A stretch of 64,000 nt of DNA. Origin: Trypanosoma brucei gambiense DAL972. Taxonomy: Eukaryota > Euglenozoa > Kinetoplastea > Trypanosomatida > Trypanosomatidae. Positions 49,808 through 59,434 of the stretch are shown here, in pieces. A model generated the notes under the pieces. The model made no database searches and was not told the origin of the DNA. It saw only the letters and a program-made list of their open reading frames with translations. The stretch's first letter is position 1. Every line of letters starts with the position of its first letter. The translations under genes were made by a program, and so were the position numbers. Location: contig NC_026741.1 of assembly GCF_000210295.1 (NCBI RefSeq), forward strand, positions 496,001-560,000, in the 5' to 3' direction.

Positions 49808-50810
49808 TGTGTAGGGGCGTAATGCATCCAAGGAATAGACAATATTCGTGTATGTGTGTATATGGAGGGAGGAGGGGTCGACTGGTGGATCCCACCGTTG
49901 TTCAGAAGGGAAACTGTGCATGCTATGTAGAGGGAAAGGTGGCAATATAGTTGTGTTTATGTATGCACATATATATTATATGTATACTTTAAGAGGTTGA
50001 GAATTCAAAAAGGTAAGGGGTGCAGAGGTTGTTACAGTAGAAGTGCCCTTCCACAAAAAACCACAGACAGCCACGCAGTTATTCTCCAAACTGGAAGCAA
50101 AAATAGGAAATGTATGGATTGATATCAGCTACGCATGAGAACTGCTCTCGTGCGAACTTCCTGACACTGTGTAAAGGTTTCACACACTGAATGAAAGGGA
50201 ACTGGGTGTGAAAGAAATAATAGAAGTGTAATGAATATGTGCTAAATTTATGTTATGGTGTTTTAGCCCTCTTCCATAAGCGTGTTGGCATGCGGGAAAA
50301 TTGAGTAAATATGTTTACATAAGCATGGAGGTATATAAATTGGTTGAGGTGTATTGGCATCTTACCACATTACAGATACGAAATGAAGGGATGCGAAAAA
50401 AAAAAATAGACATTTAGAACAAAGAGAAAGAGAACGCAACGTTAACATTGTTGCGCGCCATCCAACAGCACGCGATGTGCCACGAATATAATGCATATTT
50501 GCGTATGAATCTTCCTGGGTGCGCTTCTCCTCTTCCTTCTTGGTTGGATGATGGGTTGTTTGCTTTCATCCCTGTTGCGTGGCCGCCGGGCCCAACGCTC
50601 AGTCATACGTGACTTTATAGACCTTGCTCCTTCCTTTTTTTTCATTTTTATCTTGTTCCTTCACAACAGCAACAGAAGGATTTAGCATACCAGCGACACT
50701 CTAGCGGTGGTACACTCATACAGGCACATAACAGTAGATCAAATCGCTACCAGTGCCAAAAGAGCAGGCAGTTGCTTTCGCTTAAGCGCGCCAAACACAT
50801 TCTGGAGGTC
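49808..50810. other. Intergenic/UTR region
   Basis: This 1 kb spacer is AT-rich with an A-run at 50396-50406 and a pyrimidine stretch (50629-50660). Its acceptor AG at 50668-50669 serves the small gene at 50811. No other gene is seen. Confidence 0.6.
50668..50669 (+). promoter_or_regulatory. Spliced-leader acceptor AG
   Basis: The AG follows a T/C-rich tract. No ATG occurs in the 140 bases to 50811, so the small ORF there would be the first one in the mRNA. Confidence 0.55.
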
Positions 50811-51095
50811 ATGCCCATGCTTCAACCGTACTTTACGAAGAACCCGCAACGCATCACACGGTTGCAGGAGAATTATGATGAAGGTGTTCAGCGCGAGAAA
50901 GTACCCGCAGCAGTGCGTGAACAACTTGATATCCAATATCTAAACGTAACACCGGAGAAACTTCGCTTCTTACACCAGAATGTCATGGGGTCATATAGCC
51001 CAGGGGAGAAGAACGAAAAGGTAAGGAGGTACAATGAACTCCATCCACCCGGGAAGGAGCATAGCCCAAAGTTCTGGGGGAAAATCTTTGCATAG
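50811..51095 (+). CDS. Small hypothetical protein, 94 residues
   Basis: The ATG at 50811 is the first after a good splice acceptor. The protein (MPMLQPYFTKNPQRITRLQE) is polar, with no repeats, and ends in a Pro/Gly-rich basic part and KFWGKIFA. The 13 codons upstream are open but lack an ATG. The composition resembles small mitochondrial subunits of kinetoplastids, but no family is recognised and no clear presequence is present. Confidence 0.65.
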   Translation: MPMLQPYFTKNPQRITRLQENYDEGVQREKVPAAVREQLDIQYLNVTPEKLRFLHQNVMGSYSPGEKNEKVRRYNELHPPGKEHSPKFWGKIFA

Positions 51096-51586
51096 TGAAA
51101 TGAACTCAAGAGGATGAGAGAAAGTATCATAGCCGTGTCCCGTGGAAAGAAAATGGGGGTAAGGTATGAAAAGCAAATCAACGAAAAATTACCTTTTAAA
51201 AGAACAATAGGTGCGTAAAAGGAAGACCAGATTTCTGGTGGAATGGAATACATACATGTAAATGCTTAGATGAAAAGGGTATGTGAGAATGCCAATGTCA
51301 GAGCGTACGTTAATGCCTCTTTGTCTTATTTTCCCCCTCGTGGTTGGTGTGCCTTCCAGTAGTTTTTATTTATGACCCTCTGTGTTAGCGTTATTTTTTG
51401 CAAGGTCCATATATATATATGTATATGCATATAACCGTTTCTAGTGCCGTGTGGCTGGGAAACTTATACTTGACAAGTGTTCTTCACCATTTAACTGATG
51501 TTCCCCCCTTCTCTACTTGATTTGTTTAGCATCTGTACGTCTTCGTCAGAGACTGACTCGTTTGTGAAGAAATACGGTTGCCCTCA
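51096..51586. other. Intergenic/UTR region
   Basis: This 491-base spacer has mixed TA sequence at 51408-51433 and a CT-rich tract (51503-51519) leading to AG at 51529-51530. Confidence 0.6.
51529..51530 (+). promoter_or_regulatory. Spliced-leader acceptor AG
   Basis: The AG follows a pyrimidine tract. The first ATG after it is at 51587, three bases before a second one at 51590. Confidence 0.55.
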
Positions 51587-52594
51587 ATGATGACCTCCCA
51601 AAGTCATTCGCCGTTCACGGAAGCGAGCGGTTTCGCTGCTGCGGTAACCCTTCTGTTTACGGCGATGGGAATGGTGATACTTTCCAGTCACCTGATGCCA
51701 CTAACTGGCCCACGAGTATTGGAACTGAGTAGTAAAATTCACTTGACGATGGCCGCTGGCACGTTTCTTCTGCTCCGCTTTGCTCTCATTGCTCCTTTTG
51801 GTAAGCATTCGGGGCTAAGTAAAGTGCGAATCCGAGTGCCTGCATTGTTGTCATGGTCCCTGCAGGAGTGCCCCACCCTTCTGAGCATCATTTACTACAT
51901 CGTGGTGGAATATCCATGTTGTGTGCATCAGTGTAACCCTCTGCAGTGGTTACACATGATTCTAGATCGTCCCTCTATGGAGGTTACGACAACGGTTGCC
52001 TCGGCGGCTCCTACACTTCGCTTAGGCCTATTGTTTTTCGCTGCTCACTACTTCAACCACAGCGTATTGTATCCACTGCGGGTTGCAAACCATGGGACAT
52101 CCGTGCCGTTGCACATAACGCTGAGTGCTATGCTGTACTGTGCTCTAAATGGCCGGCTGCAGTTGCTGGCCAACATCGATAGCGTTGACGCGTCTCAAAG
52201 ACTTGTTGTTGACTCCACATGGCAAACGATACTTACTATTCTCGGTGCTGTCATTTTCTTTGCTGGAATGCTTGTAAACGTTACAAGCGATTGTTATCTT
52301 ATCCGACTAAAGAAGCGGCCTCCGCTAGGCGCATACAAAATCCCATACGGTGGTCTTTTCGTGTTTGTCAGCTGCGCCAACTTCTTCGGGGAGATTGTGG
52401 AGTGGTTTGGCTACGTCGCAGTTGTGTACGGAACAAATGGAACTGTTGCAGGACTCGCAGCCTTAAGTTTCGCCGCGTATGTCGTCGCTAATCTCCTCCC
52501 CCGTGCTTACGCTCATCATCAGTGGTACATTCAGCACTTTGGTGCTGAGTACACAGCGCTTCAACGCCGTGCGGTGATACCATTCGTGTACTGA
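51587..52594 (+). CDS. Steroid 5-alpha-reductase family protein
   Basis: The 335-residue multispanning membrane protein starts MMTSQSHSPF. The C-terminal half carries the family signature: YKIPYGGLF (from Y250), SCANFFGEIVEWFGY, then HHQWYIQHF (from H310) and a terminal IPFVY. Enzymes of this family use NADPH to reduce a double bond next to a carbonyl in the ER membrane, on steroids or on fatty-acyl/polyprenyl substrates. The pattern is closest to SRD5A1/2 rather than the polyprenol or enoyl-CoA reductase branches. The stretch before the last helix has a few extra residues (GAEYTALQRR replaces the usual DYPKNRK-type segment). Six or seven hydrophobic segments are spread over the protein. Trypanosomes make ergosterol-type sterols, so the physiological substrate is open. 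Confidence 0.9.
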   Translation: MMTSQSHSPFTEASGFAAAVTLLFTAMGMVILSSHLMPLTGPRVLELSSKIHLTMAAGTFLLLRFALIAPFGKHSGLSKVRIRVPALLSWSLQECPTLLSIIYYIVVEYPCCVHQCNPLQWLHMILDRPSMEVTTTVASAAPTLRLGLLFFAAHYFNHSVLYPLRVANHGTSVPLHITLSAMLYCALNGRLQLLANIDSVDASQRLVVDSTWQTILTILGAVIFFAGMLVNVTSDCYLIRLKKRPPLGAYKIPYGGLFVFVSCANFFGEIVEWFGYVAVVYGTNGTVAGLAALSFAAYVVANLLPRAYAHHQWYIQHFGAEYTALQRRAVIPFVY

Positions 52595-53791
52595 AATGTG
52601 GGCGCTGCAGTGTATTGCACTAGACACCCCAATACTGCATCTTTTCTGTCTTTTTTTTTTATCATCATGTAATTTTTTTTATTGGTTTAATTCTGTTAGT
52701 GTCGTCAGCACAGTTCTTCCTTTCTCTCTCGTTCCCTCTTGCCATTCACTCACTTGAGCGTCGTGGCAAGGGAAATGAATTTACTATTGGTTTTTGTTTT
52801 ATTTATCGTCTCCACGTCAGACACGTGCATTCCCACACACACATACATACACTTGTTTTTCTTGGCATGTGGGAGAAAGGCGGCACACGCCGTACATTCC
52901 TGAATCCAAAGCCTAATTAAGCATCGATGCGCGAATTGCTTCAACCTTTGGTTAATGTTGCAGCCTAACAAAATAACCGCCGCGACGCAAAAGCAATTTG
53001 ACATCTAGTTTCTGTACGTTACAGCGGAACGTTCTGCGAAACCGTAGCGTGATGCAGATACGAACAGGTGAACGAGATGATGGGAAGTAGAAGAAAGCGT
53101 GGATTTCGCGCTGCTGTGATGCGATGTATGGGGAATTATTGTTTCCTGAAGCGCCCCAATCACAGTAATCTATTAGTTTGTTTGTTTTGTTTTGTTTTTA
53201 TCTAACACTAGAAGCAGACTATTTACTTTTCTTTTATTACAATCCGTTGTTGTTCTGGTTTACGATATAATGCCTCGTAACGGGGGAAACAACTGACGAT
53301 ACCGTATCAACAGTCGTGCGACAGCCCTCCATCATCTCCATGCCCGCTTCTTTGATGCTGCTATTGCTGTTTTTTTTTTGTTATTGTTCTCTCCCTTTTA
53401 CTAAGTATCACGTGGTAGTTTATTCCGGCTCACACGCAAGTGGTACCCGCAGATGTTAATTGTTTAGCGTTGTACCGTTTTTTCCACGTATAGTGAATTC
53501 CTCTCCCGTGAGGGGGGGGGGCGAGGGGACGATTGCAAGACGGATGAAACAGGAACCCTGTTAGGTGCCTTATGCTTTGTTTCATCTGCAATGTGAAAAG
53601 TCACTTCGACTATATTTTACTGTTTTCACAGTGATTATTTACGGTTCACTTCATTGTGTTTTGTTGCTGTTCTAACCATTGTATCCCACCGTCTCACTCC
53701 TTTTGTGGTGTAATACCCTCAGCAAGACTGAACAATAAGCTTTGCCGGCTGATAAGGGAAGGAGTTGCAGCGCCACCTGCACTGTACTTAT
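52595..53791. other. Intergenic/UTR region
   Basis: This 1.2 kb spacer has T tracts near 52651-52660 and 53371-53379, a G-run at 53512-53521 and a pyrimidine-rich stretch (53670-53720) leading to AG at 53721-53722. No gene or RNA gene is recognised. Confidence 0.6.
53721..53722 (+). promoter_or_regulatory. Spliced-leader acceptor AG
   Basis: A CT-rich region precedes this AG. The first ATG after it is the CDS start at 53792. Confidence 0.55.
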
Positions 53792-54724
53792 ATGCCAGTG
53801 TTTGAGAACAAGCATCTCCTCCGCGTCTTGCAACCCCCACAGCAACTGGCGCAGAACTTTGTAGCGTACTGCAAGGCACATCAGGTGCTTACTCGTGGTT
53901 TATGTCGTGTCGGCAAAACAAAGCGCGGTGAACTGAGGGGCCTCATTGCCAACAAGGATATAAAGAAGGATGACAACATTGTGATGCTCTCAGAGCGGGC
54001 TTGTCTGCACCCGGGGAGGGCACTAAAGTGTGAAAGGTTTCTCGCCATCTTTCCGCAGAATGTTAAGGAGATGCTTTTACAGAATCCGTTATTTGTTCAG
54101 AACAGTCGTGTGGCCGAACGCTCGATTATTCGGCATAATCAGTTTTTACTAGCGTGCTACATGACGTACTTGATTCTTCGCAACGATGAGAATGCAGAGG
54201 GCCAAGCGCTCAAGTACATCAACTTCATGCCTCGCAACGAGGGTAACTTTGAGCAGCTCATTAGCAACATGAACGGGGTACTTGACGGAGCTGCGGCGTG
54301 CCAGTCAGCGCAAGCGGCTCTTTCTTTGCAGTTTGGTATCACGCAGGCTGAGGTGCGACCGCTCCTACAGTGGTCCATGGCCATGATCTTTAGCCGTATG
54401 GCACCCATTGATCACCGTTGGACATTGCAGTGTGCGTTTAAAAATACGCCTTTCGCGCCGGCTTTTGATATTCGGGGGCCAGATGACGATGCAAATATGG
54501 TTAAGGAACCCATCGCCTTTTTGTGTCCCGTCATCGACATGTGCAACCACAGCGATCACGAAAATGTCGCTCTTATGGTGCCCCAGCGCACTGACTCATC
54601 GCATGAATCGGTAATTTGCTTGCGCTCGCTTCGGGATATTGAACGCGGGGAGGAGCTCACTATGACGTACGGTGGATCGCCAACGGAGCTACGTGTTATA
54701 TGGGGAATGCAACGCGTTTTGTGA
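53792..54724 (+). CDS. SET-domain protein methyltransferase
   Basis: This protein has 310 residues; the start is the first ATG after the acceptor. SET domains transfer a methyl group from S-adenosylmethionine to lysine (in the SETD3/Rubisco-LSMT branch also to histidine) of non-histone proteins. The split-SET layout is visible. RGLIANKDIKKDDNIVML (from about residue 50) is the N-terminal SET strand block, then comes a helical insert. CPVIDMCNHSDHENVAL (N252, H253) and GEELTMTYGG (Y293) form the catalytic pseudoknot. The protein lacks the long C-terminal Rubisco-LSMT substrate-binding domain: it ends shortly after the catalytic Tyr, so it is short for that branch. The substrate is unknown. Confidence 0.9.
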   Translation: MPVFENKHLLRVLQPPQQLAQNFVAYCKAHQVLTRGLCRVGKTKRGELRGLIANKDIKKDDNIVMLSERACLHPGRALKCERFLAIFPQNVKEMLLQNPLFVQNSRVAERSIIRHNQFLLACYMTYLILRNDENAEGQALKYINFMPRNEGNFEQLISNMNGVLDGAAACQSAQAALSLQFGITQAEVRPLLQWSMAMIFSRMAPIDHRWTLQCAFKNTPFAPAFDIRGPDDDANMVKEPIAFLCPVIDMCNHSDHENVALMVPQRTDSSHESVICLRSLRDIERGEELTMTYGGSPTELRVIWGMQRVL

Positions 54725-55144
54725 GTCGCGTAAGGACAAGGCGGTGTTGAGGGGGAAAGAGCGAGGTGTTAGTGGGGTCGGGCTGAGTTATTCCATTTAT
54801 CGTAAGCACTCCTTAACCACGAGGGGACAACCCCGTTTGCCATGACTATGGCGTTTGGTTGTTTACATTTGTTCCTGAGGGAGGTTATTAAGCATTGCTG
54901 TTTCTCGTGTTTCTGTGCCACCCTCCCTCCCGAGCGCGCGAGCGCGTTCATTTTCAACGGCACCCCCATCCCTCCCTCTGTCACACACAATGTATGTTTC
55001 GATCACGTGTGTATCACTAGCCACTGAAGGGTATTCAGCGCAGTTGGAGGCAGCGGCTCGCCAGATCTGTCCACAGCTGCTCAGGCGCTGGTGGTTACAT
55101 GCGTCAAGGTGAAGGGCAAAGCGACCGCTTGCGACCGCTCGTAG
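54725..55144. other. Intergenic/UTR region
   Basis: This 420-base spacer has a CT-rich stretch (54915-54933) and no convincing gene. Confidence 0.6.
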
Positions 55145-55912
55145 ATGCACTTTCCCAGTATCGTGTTTAGACGGCACGGAGGTCGCCAGTGGATGCAGCA
55201 GCAGAGCCGTGACCCGTTCGTCTTGGAGGCGCGTCGGCGCGGATACGTTGCGCGCAGCGCCTTTAAACTATTGGAAATGGACGATAAGTTCACACTCTTT
55301 TCCAGAGGCAACACACGTGTTGTGGTGGACATTGGTTGCAGCCCTGGAAGTTGGCTGCAGGTCATACGCGAGCGGTGCGGGGACAAGTGTGCCGTTTTTG
55401 GTGTTGATGTGTTGCGTGTGGCCTCCACAGTCACTGGAGCAGTGTGCATCCAAGGTGACTTTACAAACCCAGCGGTACGCGAGGAGCTTCTCGCCCGCAT
55501 GTTGACCGTTCGTGCGGTGGGGGTGGTGGACGTCGTAACCTCGGACATGTGCCTTAACCGAGGTACAGGCAGTACGTCCGACAGGCAGAAGCAAGAGGAA
55601 CTTAACCGGTCGGCACTAGCCTTTGCCTTGGAGCAGTTGGTACCAGGCGGGAATTTTGTGTGTAAGGTGCTCGGGTCTCCCACAGCCTACGAGGATCTGC
55701 GAAGGGATACGTGTCGGTGGTTTGTGCGGACGGATATCTGCAAACCTTCTTCGAGTCGACTCACAAGTGACGAAGCATTCATGGTATGCCGAGGGAAACG
55801 TGAGATACCGCGTGATCGAAGTGGCGGATGCGATGGGACCCACGGCGGCCGATTTGGGTTGGACGATTGGCCAGGCCAACTGCGGGGCTCACCACGGCGA
55901 CGCAAGCCGTAG
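55145..55912 (+). CDS. FtsJ-type rRNA 2'-O-methyltransferase (MRM2/RrmJ-like), probably mitochondrial
   Basis: The 255-residue enzyme methylates a ribose 2'-OH, in the MRM2/RrmJ branch the U in the A-loop of large-subunit rRNA. The SAM site VVDIGCSPGSWLQV (D62-G68) and the full KDKE catalytic tetrad are present: K41 (SAFKLLE), D134 (TSDMCLN), K174 (FVCKVLGS) and E210 (SDEAFMVC). The spacing is very close to bacterial RrmJ (K38, D124, K164, E199 from memory). The N-terminus (MHFPSIVFRRHGGRQWMQQQ) is basic and non-acidic, fitting import into the kinetoplast-bearing mitochondrion. A 35-residue Arg/Gly-rich tail follows the domain. The alternative is a nucleolar or tRNA (Trm7-like) role. Confidence 0.92.
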   Translation: MHFPSIVFRRHGGRQWMQQQSRDPFVLEARRRGYVARSAFKLLEMDDKFTLFSRGNTRVVVDIGCSPGSWLQVIRERCGDKCAVFGVDVLRVASTVTGAVCIQGDFTNPAVREELLARMLTVRAVGVVDVVTSDMCLNRGTGSTSDRQKQEELNRSALAFALEQLVPGGNFVCKVLGSPTAYEDLRRDTCRWFVRTDICKPSSSRLTSDEAFMVCRGKREIPRDRSGGCDGTHGGRFGLDDWPGQLRGSPRRRKP

Positions 55913-56163
55913 AGCCGGTTAGCTGTGGCGAAGCAAGGGAACAAGGTGGGTCCTAATAGTGTTTCTACCGACAGGACGTGAAGCTCTGGTGCCTGCCGTT
56001 GCAGCAGGCGAGAACTCCATCCCACGCCACCCCTACATATGCGCATGCACCTTTCCCTTCACCACCGTTGACATTTTTGTTTTCCGGTGGGTGTAAAAGA
56101 TACTCCGAACAGGCAACCAACTCTTTCTGCGCTGGACCCGCACGCATGTGACTTGACTTCTCC

Positions 56164-56937
56164 ATGTTACCTGGTAAACTCTTTAAAAGTACAGTTAAGG
56201 AAACTGATATGAGCATTTCATGTTCCCTGGCCGTTTTCCTGGTAGTCTACGCGTTGGGCCGCTGGGCTGACGGCACTCAGACGCGGGACAGGCCTTTCAT
56301 GTATGCTGACAGCATGCCTGCGCTTGCCCCGGGAGAAGTCCGAAGGAACGAAGCAATGCGCTTTCCATTGACGCTGGAAACGGAAGTGCGCCAGCGCTAT
56401 GTGTTGACGAACATGCAAAGGGACGTGTACTATATTGCTCATCTTAGCTATCTCGGTTCCCCATCTATCATGTACAATCTCCATCTAACGCGTTTGCCAC
56501 GTGCCACGGTCGGGGAACTCCAACAGAAGAACCAAGCTGGCCCTGGTCAGCGGCATCTGTCCGATGTGAATCGAATGTACGTGAAGGCGCGCAAAGATGT
56601 CTTGCTCTTTGATTTCTTGGGAGGTGAAGGAGAGGTTGACAACGGTGATCACGACCCAGCAAATGATGATAGCTTTGTACCAGTTCTCGAGGTGCGTGGA
56701 TATCGCAACGGCTTTCCGCACGAACCGGAGAAGTGGAAGGATTTCCGATACAACATCCGATTGGATGTCGTTGGAAGGGCCGATGGCCTCACAATGGCTA
56801 TCATGTGGAATGTTATCACCGTGATTGTGATGGGAGTGTTTGTGATTGGCTTTGTCGCCCCGTGGGTCATCAGTACCGCTGCCGGGGATACAACCAATCA
56901 GCGGTCTCGGCGCGACTTCCTCATATTTTTTTGGTAG
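56164..56937 (+). CDS. Type I membrane protein, unknown function
   Basis: From the first ATG there are 257 residues; a second in-frame ATG at 56209 begins MSISCSLAVFLVVYALGRWA, a signal peptide by itself, and may be the real start. The lumenal part (about residues 36-205) is a beta-rich domain with VLTNMQRDVYYIAHLSYLGS and LLFDFLGGEGEV. One membrane span lies at about 212-236 (AIMWNVITVIVMGVFVIGF), followed by a short basic cytosolic tail. The layout suggests a secretory-pathway resident protein; I do not recognise the family. Confidence 0.82.
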   Translation: MLPGKLFKSTVKETDMSISCSLAVFLVVYALGRWADGTQTRDRPFMYADSMPALAPGEVRRNEAMRFPLTLETEVRQRYVLTNMQRDVYYIAHLSYLGSPSIMYNLHLTRLPRATVGELQQKNQAGPGQRHLSDVNRMYVKARKDVLLFDFLGGEGEVDNGDHDPANDDSFVPVLEVRGYRNGFPHEPEKWKDFRYNIRLDVVGRADGLTMAIMWNVITVIVMGVFVIGFVAPWVISTAAGDTTNQRSRRDFLIFFW

Positions 56938-57412
56938 TTGTTGATTCAATCTCCACTCAGAATAGGAAGCTGGGCAATTCACCACTCGGAAAAAAAGTAC
57001 GACGAACATGAAGAGTCGGTGGCCAAAAAAAAAAAAAGTAGTTGGGGTGCGGTGTATTGGTGGCTGAAACATGTATTTCAAAATATACTTAAACTTCACC
57101 CGCAGTTTATGGCCAAACTACCACCACCGCCACCAAGCGCACATTTTCCCCGTCTTTGTCTCAAATTTGCTGATTTTTTTTCAGTTTCGACAAGGAGGCA
57201 AATAAGCGTAATAGGACCGCTGCGGCACACAGAAGGCACCATAAACGTGGCGTACAGGATCATAGTAACGCAAAGGCACGCTCCCTTTAAAGTAGTGCTA
57301 TAGCCCTAAGAACAGAGAGCTATCGTGATAAGAGGGGGGGAGAGAATCGGGTAACGTAACAAGACGTAATTTTTTGTATTTCGTCCAAATCGCGGGTGGT
57401 GATAAATTCAAC
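56938..57412. other. Intergenic/UTR region
   Basis: This 475-base spacer has an A-run at 57026-57037 and a T tract (57172-57181) with AG at 57183-57184, a likely acceptor of the acetyl-CoA synthetase gene. No gene is seen. Confidence 0.6.
57183..57184 (+). promoter_or_regulatory. Candidate spliced-leader acceptor AG
   Basis: This AG follows the only strong pyrimidine tract upstream of the acetyl-CoA synthetase gene. It gives a 5' UTR of about 230 bases with no ATG before 57413. Confidence 0.45.
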
Positions 57413-59434
57413 ATGCGTGACACAGGTCGCTGCAGCGGCCATAATGATGACGTAGTAGACCCCGTAACAAGCAACGGTGCTATGTCGCATGTCGGCCCTG
57501 ATCTTGCACACCGTCAGGCACTTTACGAGAAGTCGGTTCGTGACCCCGTGGCCTTCTGGGAACAGGCCGCCGCTGACTTCCATTGGGAAAGAACTTGGCC
57601 CACGGACAAATCGCCCCTGGAGTACAATTTCCACAAAAGCAATGGCAGCATTTTCGTCAAATGGTTCGACGGGGCAGAGTCGAACATGTGCTACAACGCT
57701 CTCGACCGGCATCTACCGAAACATAAGGACCGCGTGTGCTACCACTGGGAAGGTAATGATGAGGGAGAGAGTCGCGATGTGACGTACGGTGAGATGTTCG
57801 AGGAAGTCGTGCGTATCGCCGCAGTGCTGAAGCGCCGCTACAATGTCAAGAAGGGCGACGTGGTCACCATATATCTACCGATGATACCCTTCGCCGCGCA
57901 GGTGATGCTCGCAGTGGCACGCCTCGGCGCCGTCACCTCAGTCGTGTTCGCTGGCTTTTCGTCGCAGGCTGTTGCGAGCCGCCTGACAGACGCGAGGAGT
58001 AAACTCATCATCACTGCGGACAGCTTCCGGCGTGGCACCAAAACACTCCTACTGAAAGAGCTCAGTGACGCCGCGCTCGCCATTTGTGAGGCAGAGGGCC
58101 ACAACGTCCAGTGCCTCGTGTACGATCGGTCCAAACGGGAAAATGTTCCCATGACAGAGGGCCGCGATGCGTGGTACAGCGACGTTGTAGAGACCCTCAC
58201 GGCAAGTGAGCTCGCGGATTGCCCCGTTGTATGGATTGGGGCGGAGGATCCCCTTTTCCTCTTGTACACCTCTGGCAGCACTGGTAAACCCAAGGCAATC
58301 TTGCATACGCTGGGAGGTTACATGGTGTACGCCGGAGTCACCTTTAAGTACAGCTTTGACTACCACGAAAGTGATGTGTCGTTTTGTACAGCAGATATCG
58401 GGTGGATCACTGGCCACTCGTACGCACTGTATGGTCCGATGTTGAATGCCGCCACATCGGTACTGTTTGAGGGCATGCCAACGCACCCAACTCCGTCCCG
58501 CTGGTGGGATTTGGTAGACAAGTACCGCGTTACGATCTTCTACACGGCTCCAACGGCTATACGGGCACTCATGCAGTGCGGTGATGAACATCTGCAGTCC
58601 ACAACGCGGGGGACGCTGCGCATTCTTGGTAGCGTAGGGGAACCCATCAACGCAGAGGCGTGGCAGTGGTTTTATGAGGTGGTTGGTAAGCGCAGGGCGG
58701 ACGTAATTGACACGTGGTGGCAAACGGAGACGGGTGGCCACCTCATTACCCCACTTCCTGGATGCACACCAATGAAGGCCGGAAGCGCCACCCTTCCTTT
58801 CTTTGGAATTGTTCCGGCGTTGCTTCATCCGACGACGAATGCAGTTGTTGAGGGTGAAGGTGAGGGACTTCTTGCTATGCAGACCCCCTGGCCAGGTATC
58901 GCACGCACCATCTTTGGTGACCACAACCGCTACGAGCAGGCATATTTTGCTGTGGATGGCTTTTATCTGACGGGTGATGGGGCTCGTCGGGACAAGGATG
59001 GTTACTACTGGATTACGGGCCGCGTGGATGACGTACTAAACGTCAGTGGTCATCGTATAGGAACGAGCGAGGTGGAGGAAGCGGTGAACAGTCATCCCGA
59101 TGTCGCAGAAAGCGCTGCTGTTGGCATCCCACATGACATGAAGGGTGAGTGCATCTACGTGTTTGTTACGTTCAACAACAATGTGACTGTGGACGCTACG
59201 TTGCTGAAAAGGGTGAGAGAAACAGTTCGCCGAGTCATTGGTCCATTCGCTGCCCCTGATTACGTCCAGGCAGCGCAGTGTGGGTTACCCAAGACACGCT
59301 CGGGAAAGATTATGCGTCGCATCCTTCGTAAGATTGCGTCTGGGTTGCATGAAGAGTTGGGTGACACCTCAACGCTCTTGGATCCGAGTGTTGTGCAAAA
59401 CCTCATAGAAGGGAGGAAGCAAACAGTGGGGTGA
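57413..59434 (+). CDS. ACS: AMP-forming acetyl-CoA synthetase
   Basis: The enzyme converts acetate, ATP and CoA to acetyl-CoA, AMP and PPi; in trypanosomes it supplies cytosolic acetyl-CoA for fatty-acid synthesis from mitochondrially made acetate. The 673-residue length is normal for the family. Motifs: adenylation P-loop YTSGSTGKPK (285-294), TWWQTETG (W435), ITGRVDDVLNVSGHRIG and the C-terminal SGKIMRRILRK with K632, the lysine that bacterial enzymes regulate by acetylation. The N-terminus has no obvious mitochondrial presequence and the C-terminus (KQTVG) is not a glycosome signal, fitting a cytosolic enzyme. The start is the first ATG; the upstream 13 codons begin at TTG. Confidence 0.96.
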   Translation: MRDTGRCSGHNDDVVDPVTSNGAMSHVGPDLAHRQALYEKSVRDPVAFWEQAAADFHWERTWPTDKSPLEYNFHKSNGSIFVKWFDGAESNMCYNALDRHLPKHKDRVCYHWEGNDEGESRDVTYGEMFEEVVRIAAVLKRRYNVKKGDVVTIYLPMIPFAAQVMLAVARLGAVTSVVFAGFSSQAVASRLTDARSKLIITADSFRRGTKTLLLKELSDAALAICEAEGHNVQCLVYDRSKRENVPMTEGRDAWYSDVVETLTASELADCPVVWIGAEDPLFLLYTSGSTGKPKAILHTLGGYMVYAGVTFKYSFDYHESDVSFCTADIGWITGHSYALYGPMLNAATSVLFEGMPTHPTPSRWWDLVDKYRVTIFYTAPTAIRALMQCGDEHLQSTTRGTLRILGSVGEPINAEAWQWFYEVVGKRRADVIDTWWQTETGGHLITPLPGCTPMKAGSATLPFFGIVPALLHPTTNAVVEGEGEGLLAMQTPWPGIARTIFGDHNRYEQAYFAVDGFYLTGDGARRDKDGYYWITGRVDDVLNVSGHRIGTSEVEEAVNSHPDVAESAAVGIPHDMKGECIYVFVTFNNNVTVDATLLKRVRETVRRVIGPFAAPDYVQAAQCGLPKTRSGKIMRRILRKIASGLHEELGDTSTLLDPSVVQNLIEGRKQTVG

